NCBI RefSeq assembly: GCF_023330665.1
Contig: NZ_CP097127.1
Coordinates: forward strand, 1,674,001 to 1,738,000
Length of the DNA: 64,000 bases
DNA from: Conexibacter sp. S30A1
GTDB taxonomy: Bacteria > Actinomycetota > Thermoleophilia > Solirubrobacterales > Solirubrobacteraceae
Direction of reading: 5' to 3'
Positions 52,779 through 61,031 of the stretch are shown piece after piece. A program made the position numbers and the translations under genes. Under the pieces are notes generated by a model. That model did no database searches. It saw only the letters and a list, made by a program, of their open reading frames with translations, and was not told the origin of the DNA. Each line of letters starts with the position of its first letter. The first letter of the stretch is position 1.

Positions 52779-55267
52779 GGGGTCGCGTCCGGGGCCTCTG
52801 GCTCAGCCGGGCGCCAGGGCTGCCAGCCGCCGCTTGGCAGGCGCAGCTGCCAGGGCTGGTCGGGCTGCTCACGCGCGACCAGCGCGATCCAGCGCCCGCC
52901 GACGTAATCGCCCAGCAGCACGCTTGCGGCGATCAGCCGGTCGATCCGCGCAAGCGGGGCCTGTAAGACGAACAGCGGTCGCATGGGCTCGTGAAAGAGC
53001 ACTTCGCCGTGTCCCACCGACTGCCAGGGCAGTCCCAGGCGCAGGTCCCCGCCCGCGCCCTGCAGCACGCCCACATCACCCAGGACGTTGTGCAGCGTCT
53101 TGTCGCCGGCGCCGAGGACCTCGGGGTCGACACTTGAGAAGTAGTACTGAGCGCTGATCCACTGCACCACCAGGCCGGGGGCGGTGAGGATCGTTTCAAG
53201 CGCCGTACCGTCGGGGTCGTTTGACCACTCGTAGGAGTGCAGGAAGGTGCGAGCACCGAGGTCAAGGCCGCTGCGCACAGCGCTCGGCGCGACGATGAAG
53301 GCCGCGTTGCGAGCGAGACCCCACTCGGGCCTGACCTGCGCCCAGTCGCGCGCGCGCCGGCGCGGCGGGGAGCTGTCCGGCAGCAGGCGGGCGCGCTCCT
53401 TTGCGAGCGCCGCCCCGGCCTCTTCGAGGTCCGCGCGCACTGCCGCGAGCTCGTCCTCATCTCCGACGTCCAGCAGGCTCACGGTGTCGGTGGCGGTGTC
53501 GTGTTCGGCGGCGATGAAGCGGGTTGCCGCGGGCACCTCGAGCCCCTGTTCGCGCAGCCCCGCGCGCACCCGCGGGTCGTTGAGGATCGCTGCGGCCAGC
53601 CGTGCGTTCTCGCCGCCGGCGTGTCCGCCGCAGGCGCCGCATTCGAGCGCCGCCTGGTAGGCGTTGTTGGTCACCAGGCTGGTGTGCCCGGCGATCAGGA
53701 TCACGGGGGCGAAGTGATCCGTGAGGCCGATCGTCCGCAGGGTGAAGCGCGCCCAGGCGATCTGCTCCTCGAGCCCCAGCCCGGCCTGCAGCTCGAGCGG
53801 CGGCCTGGCCGCTGGCTGGCCGCCACGCGCCCCCGGAAAGAGCGTCCGCAGCGCTGCGGCGGCGCCCGTCAGCCAGCCCGTCGCCTCGGCCATGCTGTAG
53901 GGCGCAAGCGCGCTGGCCTTGGCGGCGCGGTGCGCGGTCGCAAGCGCCTGGGCGTGGTTGCGACGGGCGAGCACGCCGGCACCGGCGCCTGAGTCGCGCT
54001 CGGCAACCACGGCGGTGGGCTCGAGCGGCCCGGGCAAAAGCCGCGTGGTCTGCCCGCTGTGCAGGTGCTCAAGCACGACCGGCAGCCCGAAGAAGCCCGC
54101 CATGCCGAAGGTCTGCCAGCGCCCCGGCGAGAGCGACTCAAGCGCGCGGCGCAGGCCCTCCGAACGCGTGTCGATGCAGAAGATCGCCTGTGCGGCGGGG
54201 GTCCTGTCTGTTTGTGGGGGGCGGCCGGCTCCCGCCGGCCGCCCCCCACGGGCGAGCTTGGCCAGCAGCCGGTCACGGTAATGCCACTCGTAGGCATCAA
54301 GCCAGATGAAGGCGCGCTCCGTCCCGTCAAGCAGCGCCCGCCCGGCGCCACCGCGGCTGTGACCGACCCGGTCGCCCGGGTCCTGCTCGCGTCCGGCGTT
54401 GAGCTCCTCGAGCGCGATCCCCCGTTCCCGGGCGAGCCTTGCGACCGCCAGAGCCTCGTAGCTCAGCCGCAGCGCCACCAGCTCAGCAATCCCGCCGGGC
54501 GCGTCGCAGAGCTCGGGGTGCTCCTCGCGCCAGCGGAAGTGTGCGGCAAAGCCGGGAGTGCGGCAGAGCTGCTCGGTCAGCTCACGCTCAACGCGCGTGT
54601 CGGGGACGGCAAGCAGGTCAAGCGCCCACTCGATCGTCGCAAGCGGCTGCGCCGGCATCAGGCGTACCGCGCCGGAGGTGGCCAGGCGCCTGAGCCCCGG
54701 GTCGCGCGCGGCCATCGCCCGCCAGGCGTGGAAGAGGCCACGCTCACGGCCGGGCATCGGCCAGGCCGCCTGCGCCGCGCCGCAGAAGGCGGCGCACCAC
54801 TTGAGCACCTCCTGGTCGACGGCGGCCGCCACGCTGGTGCCGAGCGCCTGGTCAAGGCGCGCGGCCACGCCGAGCACCGGGTCAGCCGGCGCCTCTTCGT
54901 CGAGGTCCTCGAGCAGCTCGGCGAGGAGCTCAGCCTCGGCCTGGCCTGCGGCGCACAGCGCGGGGTGGCGTCGGCGCAGGGCCGCGAGCAGGTCCGCGCG
55001 CGTCACCCGGCCGGCATCGTAGCTTTCGCGAAACTGGCCAAGCGTCATATGGCCGCGCAGGCCCAGTAGCTCCCTGCCCCAGGCCACCGCGCCCTCGAAG
55101 CCGCGCTCCTGAAGCCCGGCCAGCGGGTTGACCGCGATCAGGTCGGCGATCGGCCAGGCGACCGGCAGCTTCGCGCTGGCCGCGGCCAGGGCGGCGAGCA
55201 CGAGCCCCGCGCGAGCGTCCGTGGCTGGGACGGTGCCCGGGCTGGCGGTGTCGAGTGAGGCGCTCAT
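52775..55267 (-). CDS. dabA: DabA, cytoplasmic zinc subunit of DAB inorganic carbon accumulation system (DUF2309)
   Basis: 830 residues. The beta-carbonic-anhydrase-like zinc site is present: Cys and Asp in IFCIDTRSEGLRRA, His in ILIAGHTSLVTNNA and Cys in LECGACGGHAGG. The protein couples unidirectional CO2 hydration to the cation-driving membrane subunit DabB. ATG 55267 overlaps the dabB stop (ATGA). A 16-bp palindrome (54214-54249) adds a Gly/Arg/Pro-rich loop, GGRPAGAGRPPQ, just before the zinc-site Cys region. Confidence 0.92.
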   Translation of the reverse strand: MSASLDTASPGTVPATDARAGLVLAALAAASAKLPVAWPIADLIAVNPLAGLQERGFEGAVAWGRELLGLRGHMTLGQFRESYDAGRVTRADLLAALRRRHPALCAAGQAEAELLAELLEDLDEEAPADPVLGVAARLDQALGTSVAAAVDQEVLKWCAAFCGAAQAAWPMPGRERGLFHAWRAMAARDPGLRRLATSGAVRLMPAQPLATIEWALDLLAVPDTRVERELTEQLCRTPGFAAHFRWREEHPELCDAPGGIAELVALRLSYEALAVARLARERGIALEELNAGREQDPGDRVGHSRGGAGRALLDGTERAFIWLDAYEWHYRDRLLAKLARGGRPAGAGRPPQTDRTPAAQAIFCIDTRSEGLRRALESLSPGRWQTFGMAGFFGLPVVLEHLHSGQTTRLLPGPLEPTAVVAERDSGAGAGVLARRNHAQALATAHRAAKASALAPYSMAEATGWLTGAAAALRTLFPGARGGQPAARPPLELQAGLGLEEQIAWARFTLRTIGLTDHFAPVILIAGHTSLVTNNAYQAALECGACGGHAGGENARLAAAILNDPRVRAGLREQGLEVPAATRFIAAEHDTATDTVSLLDVGDEDELAAVRADLEEAGAALAKERARLLPDSSPPRRRARDWAQVRPEWGLARNAAFIVAPSAVRSGLDLGARTFLHSYEWSNDPDGTALETILTAPGLVVQWISAQYYFSSVDPEVLGAGDKTLHNVLGDVGVLQGAGGDLRLGLPWQSVGHGEVLFHEPMRPLFVLQAPLARIDRLIAASVLLGDYVGGRWIALVAREQPDQPWQLRLPSGGWQPWRPAEPEAPDATP
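54214..54249. repeat. 16-bp inverted repeat inside dabA
   Basis: Perfect 16-bp arms (GTGGGGGGCGGCCGGC) around a TCCC tip on the plus strand, encoding a Gly/Arg/Pro loop in DabA. The core differs from the GGCC-CGCT-GGCC family. Confidence 0.85.
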
Positions 55268-56856
55268 GCGGCGGCGCCCTGCTCGGCGAGCCGCGCCGGC
55301 TGCTCGGCCGGCCGCGCAAGCCCGGCGCGCGCGGACGCGACGGCGACCGGCCTGATTCGCACGCTACCCAGATCGAGCAGGTACGGGTAGAGCCTGGCGC
55401 GCAGCTGCCCAACCAGCCCGGTCGCGCCCGCGGCGAGTGCCCACGCCGCGAGGAACGCAAGCGCGATGATCGGCAGCGTGAGCGTCAGCGGCAGCGTGTA
55501 GGTCGAGCCGGCCGCCAGGTGCAGGTATGCGGTCAGCAGGGCCAGCAGGCCGGCGTAGGCGGCGCTCGCGGCCGTCGCCAGCAGCAGCACCGCGGCACGC
55601 GGCAGGCGCGAGCCGGTGAGCAGCCCGGAGCTGACCGTCACCGCCGCGGCCCAGGCGAAGGCGAGCGGCACGATCGCGCCCCGGTCGGCGAGCGCAGCGT
55701 GGGCGAAGCTGGCAAGTGCCGCGGCCATCGCCGCGGCGCTCAGCGCGGCGACGGCGACCAGGGTGCCGCGCCGCGGGGCTGGTGCTGAGGGCAGCGCGGG
55801 CGCGCTGCGCTTGGCGGTCTGCGCAGCCACCGCCCCGTCGGCGCCGAGGAAGGCGCTCGCCTTATAGAGCCCGTGGCCGATCAGGTGCACGATCGCGGCG
55901 GCATAGGCGCCGACGCCGCAGGCCATCAGCATGAAGCCCATCTGGGCGCTCGTCGACTGGGCAAGGGAGCCCTTGACGTCCGGGCGTGAGAGGCTGAGCG
56001 TGCCACCGTAGAGCGCGGTCGCAAGGCCGATCGTCACCGCCAGTACCGGCCCCGTTGGACCATCGGCAAAGACGGGGGCAAGACGCACGAGCAGGAAGCC
56101 GCCCGCGTTCACCAGCCCGGCATGCAGCATGGCGGAGGCTGGGGTCGGGGTAGTGACCGTGGCCGCCAGCCAGGACTGGCGCGGCAGCTGAGCTGCCCTC
56201 GCAGCCGCAGCCACGGTCAGCAGCGCTGCGACGCAGGGGGCGGCGGGGAGCGTCCCGACCAGGATCGGCAGCTTGGCATGAGCGAGGGCGAGCGCCACAC
56301 GGTGCAGGTGCACGAGCGAGACGTCACCGGCGCTGCGCCAGATCAGCGCGCCCGCCAAGAGCAGCGCGCCATCGCCGAGGAGCAGGCTGCGCGCGGCACG
56401 GCGCAGGCCCTCGCGCGCCAGCGGTAGCTCGCGCCGCTGACCGACGATCGCAAGCAGCCCGAGCGAGGTGAGCTCCCAACCGACCAGCAGCAACAGCAGG
56501 TGCGCGGCGCTGACGGTGAGCGCCACCGCGCTGGTGGTGAGGGCCGTCGTGCGCACGAAGCGGGACTGCTGCGGCGAGCCGGCGAGATTGCGCAGTGCGT
56601 AGGCCTGCGCCAGCGCGCTGACGCCGAGCACGAGCAGCAGCATCGCAACGGTGAGACGGTCGGCATGGAGCGCCAGCGGCCCAGCGGCGCTCGCGCCGCC
56701 GGGCGCGATGAGCACCCGAGCGAGCAGCCCGATGGCAGCGGCGAAGGCGAGCGTTACCCCGGCCAGGCAGATGCGCCCCACCAGCCCGGCACGCCGGGCG
56801 ACGATCTGCGCCAGGACAAGGCTGAGCGCGGGTGCCGCGACCGCAAATGTGATCAT
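55264..56856 (-). CDS. dabB: DabB, NuoL-like membrane subunit of DAB
   Basis: 530 residues from ATG 56856 with about 13 hydrophobic segments. It has the antiporter/NuoL fold (LLVGWELTSLGLLAIV, TPTPASAMLHAGLVNAGGFLL, AIVHLIGHGLYKASAFLGA) with Glu and Lys in ion-path helices. As DabB it supplies the ion-gradient energy for DabA. A 13-codon upstream frame whose stop overlaps this start may couple its translation. Confidence 0.88.
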   Translation of the reverse strand: MITFAVAAPALSLVLAQIVARRAGLVGRICLAGVTLAFAAAIGLLARVLIAPGGASAAGPLALHADRLTVAMLLLVLGVSALAQAYALRNLAGSPQQSRFVRTTALTTSAVALTVSAAHLLLLLVGWELTSLGLLAIVGQRRELPLAREGLRRAARSLLLGDGALLLAGALIWRSAGDVSLVHLHRVALALAHAKLPILVGTLPAAPCVAALLTVAAAARAAQLPRQSWLAATVTTPTPASAMLHAGLVNAGGFLLVRLAPVFADGPTGPVLAVTIGLATALYGGTLSLSRPDVKGSLAQSTSAQMGFMLMACGVGAYAAAIVHLIGHGLYKASAFLGADGAVAAQTAKRSAPALPSAPAPRRGTLVAVAALSAAAMAAALASFAHAALADRGAIVPLAFAWAAAVTVSSGLLTGSRLPRAAVLLLATAASAAYAGLLALLTAYLHLAAGSTYTLPLTLTLPIIALAFLAAWALAAGATGLVGQLRARLYPYLLDLGSVRIRPVAVASARAGLARPAEQPARLAEQGAAA

Positions 56857-56894
56857 CGCCTGGGACCGTCCTGCCTGTGCTGAGCAACCGTCAT
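56853..56894 (-). CDS. Possible 13-residue leader peptide upstream of dabB
   Basis: ATG 56894 is preceded by GGGAG at 6 bases and encodes MTVAQHRQDGPRR. Its TGA overlaps the dabB ATG (ATGA). This ribosome site is better than the one directly before dabB. May mark translational coupling, or a longer leader transcript. Confidence 0.35.
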   Translation of the reverse strand: MTVAQHRQDGPRR

Positions 56895-56997
56895 GTCGAA
56901 CTCCCATTTACGTTTTTCCAGTGACGATTTGAGAATAGCGAATTACAACGCGTATATCTAGTTGCGTGTCTGGCGGCGTTTGCCCTAGGCTTCGCGC

Positions 56998-57285
56998 GTG
57001 GCCGACTGGACCTTCCTCACCAACCACGCGCACGTGCTGCTGTGCGTCGCGCGAGACCCGGGCGTGAGGCTGCGCGAGGTGGCCGACACGGTCGGGATCA
57101 CCGAGCGCGCGGCCCAGAAGATCGTGGCCGACCTGGTGCAGGCCGGCTACCTGACACGCGAGCGCGACGGGCGGCGCAACCACTACCAGCTGAACCGCGA
57201 CATGCCGCTGCGCCACCCGATGGACCGCGAGCACCAGATCGGCGAGATCCTGCGCGTCTTCTCGGCGATCGAACCGGAGCAGTAG
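56998..57285 (+). CDS. Small winged-helix (ArsR/MarR-like) regulator
   Basis: 95 residues from GTG 56998. VRLREVADTVGITERAAQKIVADLV is the helix-turn-helix and LTRERDGRRNHYQLNRDMPL the wing. No metal-binding cysteines. Divergent from dabB across a 140-bp A/T-rich spacer, so it is the likely local regulator of the DAB operon, inferred from position only. Confidence 0.85.
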   Translation: MADWTFLTNHAHVLLCVARDPGVRLREVADTVGITERAAQKIVADLVQAGYLTRERDGRRNHYQLNRDMPLRHPMDREHQIGEILRVFSAIEPEQ

Positions 57286-57296
57286 CCCAGCCGTAG

Positions 57297-58037
57297 CTAC
57301 GCGGGCAGCCGGCCCTCCTGGGCCAGCTTTTCCATGTGTGCGGCGAGTGTCAGCTCCGCGACGGGCCGCAGCTCCGGTGGAACCTCGGGCCAGGCCGCCG
57401 CGAGCAGCTCTGCAGGCGACCGCAGGCCCGCTGCGAGCGCGTCGAGCAGCGCCTGCTCGCGGGCTTCGCGGTGCGCGATGTAGGCATCCAGCTTGGCGTG
57501 CGGGTCGCGCACCAGCGGGCCGTGGCCCGGGGCGATCAGCTCCAGCTCGAGCGCGCGCAGCCGCTCGAGCGCCCGCAGGTAGGCGGCCAGCTGGGAGGCG
57601 ATGAAGACGCTGCCCTCCCCCAGCACCGCGTCGCCGGTGAACGCCACCCCGTCGGCGACGAAGACCAGGTGGTCGGGAGCGTGCCCGGGGGTTGCGATCA
57701 CGGTGAACGGCCCGACCCGGTCGCCGTCCTTGAGCACCGTCGTGGCCGTCCCGCGAGCAGCGGCGAGCGGGACCGGGGAGAAACGGGCGACCAGTTCTGG
57801 CGCAGCCTGCGCGTGGTCCTGGTGGTCGTGGGTGAGCAGCACCGCGCCGAGACCGCCACGGGCGTCGAGCTCCGCGCTGATCGCGTCCAGATGGTTCTCG
57901 AGCGCTGGGCCCGGATCGATCACCCAGGCCGGCTCGCGGCCGTAGACCCAGGTGTTGGTGCCGCTCAGGGTGAGTGGCCCTGGGTTGTCAGCCCGCACGC
58001 AGACGCCGTCCCGATCTGGCAGCTCGAAGGCTGACAT
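57297..58037 (-). CDS. Metallo-beta-lactamase-fold hydrolase (LACTB2-like)
   Basis: 246 residues from ATG 58037. The zinc motif is LLTHDHQDH, with further His/Asp ligands in TPGHAPDHLV, FTGDAVLGEG and APGHGPLV. The C-terminal helical part (RSPAELLAAAWPEVPPEL) matches a LACTB2-like winged-helix extension. Substrate unknown, possibly RNA or a thioester. The starts of this gene and the divergent membrane gene are 22 bases apart. Confidence 0.88.
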   Translation of the reverse strand: MSAFELPDRDGVCVRADNPGPLTLSGTNTWVYGREPAWVIDPGPALENHLDAISAELDARGGLGAVLLTHDHQDHAQAAPELVARFSPVPLAAARGTATTVLKDGDRVGPFTVIATPGHAPDHLVFVADGVAFTGDAVLGEGSVFIASQLAAYLRALERLRALELELIAPGHGPLVRDPHAKLDAYIAHREAREQALLDALAAGLRSPAELLAAAWPEVPPELRPVAELTLAAHMEKLAQEGRLPA

Positions 58038-58059
58038 GGTCTGAGGATGACAGGATGCA

Positions 58060-59097
58060 ATGGTGGCGGACAACGAACAGCCTCCAAACGCCGACGAGCT
58101 GGGGCTCACCGACGAGAAGGCGAGACGTAACCTCTGGCACGGCCTGATCTCGCTCGGCGTGCTGGTCGCGCTGGCGGCGGGACTGCTCTTGGCGGTACCG
58201 AGCCTGCACGGCGTCGAGCACGAGATCCTGCACATGCCGGTGCATGTGGTCCTGATCGCGATCGGACTCGAGCTGCTCTCCTGTTCAAGCTACGTGGTCT
58301 GCTTCCTGCTGGTCTTCGACCGCGTGCCGCGCCGGTTCGGGGCGCGGGTGGCGCTCAGCGAGCTGGCGTTCGGCTCCGCCGTTGCACTCGGCGGCGCGAG
58401 CAGCATCGCCGTCGGCGCCTGGCTGCTGATCGAGCGCGGCGAGCGTCCGGGTGAGGTCGCCGAACGCTCGGCGGTGCTGTTCCTGCTGACCAGCGGGATC
58501 AACCTGATCACCCTCGCCGCCGCCGGGCTGGGCGTCTGGTTCGGGATCCTGCCGGGCAACCGTGACCCGCTGCTCAGCCTGGTGCCGGGCGCCGTCGGCG
58601 TCGTGGTGTTCTTCGCCTTCCTGGCCCTGCCGACGGTCAGCGACCGCCTGATGGCAGGACGCAGCGGGCGCTTTTCGCGATGGGCGAACGCCAGCTCCGG
58701 GACGATCCGCCTGACGGCCAAGACCCTGTTCACGCCCGACTGGCGGCTGCTTGGCGCCTTCGGCTACCTGTGGTTTGACATCGCCGTCCTGTGGCTGGCG
58801 TTCAAGGCGCTCGGCCACACGCCACCGCTGGCCACCGTTGTACTCGCCTACCAGATCGGCTACCTGTCGAACCTGATCCCGATCCCCGGCGGCATCGGCG
58901 TCCTGGACGGCAGCTTCATCGGGTTGTTCGCGCTCTACGGCGTGCGCAGCACGTTCGCCGCCTCGGCAACGATCGTCTACCACGCCATCGCGCTCTGGGT
59001 TCCGGCCACGTGGGGCACGATCGCGTTTCTCCTGCTGCGGCGCAGCCGCCACGAGCCGATCAACTGGCGATCGCTGCGCGTCGGGCGCCGCGCGTAG
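58060..59097 (+). CDS. Flippase-like / lysylphosphatidylglycerol synthase-type membrane protein (UPF0104)
   Basis: 345 residues, about eight hydrophobic segments. IGYLSNLIPIPGGIGVLDGSF is the family signature; LGGASSIAVGAWLLIERGE is another. No catalytic LysPG domain is attached. Likely handles lipid-linked substrates in the envelope; it has the same fold family as the C-terminal half of the 17276-19663 fusion. Confidence 0.85.
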   Translation: MVADNEQPPNADELGLTDEKARRNLWHGLISLGVLVALAAGLLLAVPSLHGVEHEILHMPVHVVLIAIGLELLSCSSYVVCFLLVFDRVPRRFGARVALSELAFGSAVALGGASSIAVGAWLLIERGERPGEVAERSAVLFLLTSGINLITLAAAGLGVWFGILPGNRDPLLSLVPGAVGVVVFFAFLALPTVSDRLMAGRSGRFSRWANASSGTIRLTAKTLFTPDWRLLGAFGYLWFDIAVLWLAFKALGHTPPLATVVLAYQIGYLSNLIPIPGGIGVLDGSFIGLFALYGVRSTFAASATIVYHAIALWVPATWGTIAFLLLRRSRHEPINWRSLRVGRRA

Positions 59098-59198
59098 CCG
59101 GCGCCCGCGATTCGCCCGCCAGGCATGTTTGAGAGCGCGCACGCGGGCGGGGCTCTATCTTGTCCTGAATCGCAGAACCAGCTTCACCAGGATCGGTA

Positions 59199-60338
59199 CT
59201 GGCGCTCATTCGCAGCGGTACGGCCAGCACCCGCAACGACCTCGCCGAGCACCTGGGCGTGGCTCGCTCGACTGTGGTCCAGCGCCTGGCCGTGCTGACG
59301 GCGGCGCGCCTGGTGCGCGTGGCGGGCGACGCGCAGTCAAGCGGTGGGCGACCGGCGTCGGTGTTCGCGTTCAACGAGAACGCCGGCCTGGTGGTGGTCG
59401 GCGACCTTGGCCAGACGGGCTGCCATCTGGCCGTCTGTGACCTGGGGGCGCGGCCGTTGGCCGAGCTCACCGCGCCGCTGCAGATAGACCTGGGCCCGGA
59501 GGTCGTGCTCGGCTGGGTCAAGGCGCGCTTCGGCGAGCTGCTGCACGAGCTCGGCCGCGACTGGCAGGACGTGCTGGGCGTCGGCATCGGCCTGCCCGGC
59601 CCTGTGGATTTTGACACCGGCAGGCCGGTGAGCCCGCCGGCGATGCCCGCCTGGGATGGCGTCGACGTGCCCGGCATGTTCGCCGATGTGACCGACCGTC
59701 CCGTGCTGGTTGACAACGACGCGCGGATCATGGCCCTCGGCGAGCATCGCGCCGCACGCCGCGGCGATCGGCACATGATCTTCGTGAAGCTCGGCTCGGG
59801 GATCGGCGCGGGCCTGATCGCCTACGGCGAGGTGCTGCGCGGCGAACGCGGAGCGGCGGGCGACATCGGCCACATCGTGGTGGACCCGAACGCGACAGAG
59901 GTCTGCCGCTGCGGCAACGTCGGCTGCCTGGACGCGGTCGCCGGCGGCTGGGCCATAGCCCGGCGACTGGGCGATCTCGCACCGACACCACCGGATGTCG
60001 TGAGGCTGGCTCGCGACGGCCAGCCCGAGGCGATGGCCGAGGTCCGTCGCAGCGGCCGGCTGGTCGGCGCCGCCGTGGCCGACGCCGTCAACCTGCTGAA
60101 CCCGACTTCGGTCGTGATCGGCGGCAAGCTCGCAGAGGCCGACGAACAGGTTTTTGCCTCGGTGCGCGAGGCGATCTACCGTCACTCCACTCCGGTCGCA
60201 TCGCGGCACCTGCAGATCGCGCTCACCGAACTGGGACACATGGCCGGGGTGATCGGGGCGGCGCACATGGTGATCGATCACGTGCTGGCGCCAGAGCATG
60301 TGTTCGAGCTGGTCGAGCGCCGCCTGCAGGCGGCCTGA
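59199..60338 (+). CDS. ROK-family transcriptional regulator
   Basis: The winged helix (LIRSGTASTRNDLAEHLGV, ARSTVVQRLAVL) is followed by a ROK sugar-binding fold: VGIGLPGPVDFDTG, VLVDNDARIMALGEH, VKLGSGIGAGLIAYGE and a zinc motif CRCGNVGCLDAVAGG. The wHTH frame begins before the first canonical start (GTG 59259) and has only CTG 59199 or ATT 59208 after the in-frame stop at 59166-59168, so the start is unresolved. It precedes the edd-eda genes and could sense a sugar or sugar acid there. Confidence 0.82.
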   Translation: MALIRSGTASTRNDLAEHLGVARSTVVQRLAVLTAARLVRVAGDAQSSGGRPASVFAFNENAGLVVVGDLGQTGCHLAVCDLGARPLAELTAPLQIDLGPEVVLGWVKARFGELLHELGRDWQDVLGVGIGLPGPVDFDTGRPVSPPAMPAWDGVDVPGMFADVTDRPVLVDNDARIMALGEHRAARRGDRHMIFVKLGSGIGAGLIAYGEVLRGERGAAGDIGHIVVDPNATEVCRCGNVGCLDAVAGGWAIARRLGDLAPTPPDVVRLARDGQPEAMAEVRRSGRLVGAAVADAVNLLNPTSVVIGGKLAEADEQVFASVREAIYRHSTPVASRHLQIALTELGHMAGVIGAAHMVIDHVLAPEHVFELVERRLQAA

Positions 60339-60341
60339 GCG

Positions 60342-60368
60342 GGCGCCGCGCCGCCGCGGCTCGGCGCC
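60342..60368. terminator. Hairpin between the ROK gene and eda (convergent)
   Basis: GGCGCCG pairs with CGGCGCC around a GC-rich interior in the 32-bp gap between two convergent stops. No U-tract; probably serves both genes. Confidence 0.55.
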
Positions 60369-60370
60369 GG

Positions 60371-61000
60371 TCAGCTCGTGGCGGCAACTGCCGCGGCGGC
60401 GAGCGCGGTGACCCGCGGCCAGTCGCCCGCGTTGATCAGCTCGGGCGTGACCATCCACGAGCCACCGACGCAGACCACGTTCGGGAGCGCGAGGTAGGCG
60501 CCTGCAAGCTCCAGGTCGATGCCGCCGGTCGGGCAGAAGCTGACCTGCGGGAACGGCCCGGCCAGCGCACGGATCGCTGCGATGCCGCCGCTTGACTGCG
60601 CCGGGAAGAACTTCATCGTGGTGATCCCCCGCTCCAGCAGGCGCAGCACCTCGCTGGCCGTGACCGCCCCTGGCAGAAACGCGCCGCCGGCCTGCGCCGC
60701 GGCCTGCGCCAGCGCGTCGGTGCAGCCGGGTGAGACGATGAAGCGCGCCCCGGCGGCCCGCGCGGCGTGCAGCTGCGCGGGCGTGGTCACCGTACCGGCG
60801 CCAACCACCGCATCCGGGACCGCGGCCGCGATGCGGCCGATCGCCTCGAGCCCCGCGTCGGTGCGCAACGTCACCTCCAGCACCGGCAGGCCACCAGCGA
60901 CCAGCGCCCGTGCCAGCGCCACAGCGCGCTGGGCGTCGTCGATCGTGATCACCGGCACGACGCGCGTCGCACCGAGCAGCTGCTCAAAACTCTCGCTCAC
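60371..61000 (-). CDS. eda: 2-keto-3-deoxy-6-phosphogluconate aldolase
   Basis: 209 residues from GTG 61000, preceded by [47 protein letters not shown] and the Schiff-base Lys in [13 protein letters not shown] fit KDPG aldolase. It splits KDPG into pyruvate and glyceraldehyde-3-phosphate. It lies 31 bases after edd, giving a complete Entner-Doudoroff pair. Confidence 0.94.
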   Translation of the reverse strand: MSESFEQLLGATRVVPVITIDDAQRAVALARALVAGGLPVLEVTLRTDAGLEAIGRIAAAVPDAVVGAGTVTTPAQLHAARAAGARFIVSPGCTDALAQAAAQAGGAFLPGAVTASEVLRLLERGITTMKFFPAQSSGGIAAIRALAGPFPQVSFCPTGGIDLELAGAYLALPNVVCVGGSWMVTPELINAGDWPRVTALAAAAVAATS

Positions 61001-61031
61001 AACTCTCTCTCCGCCTGGGGCTGCACGGGCC

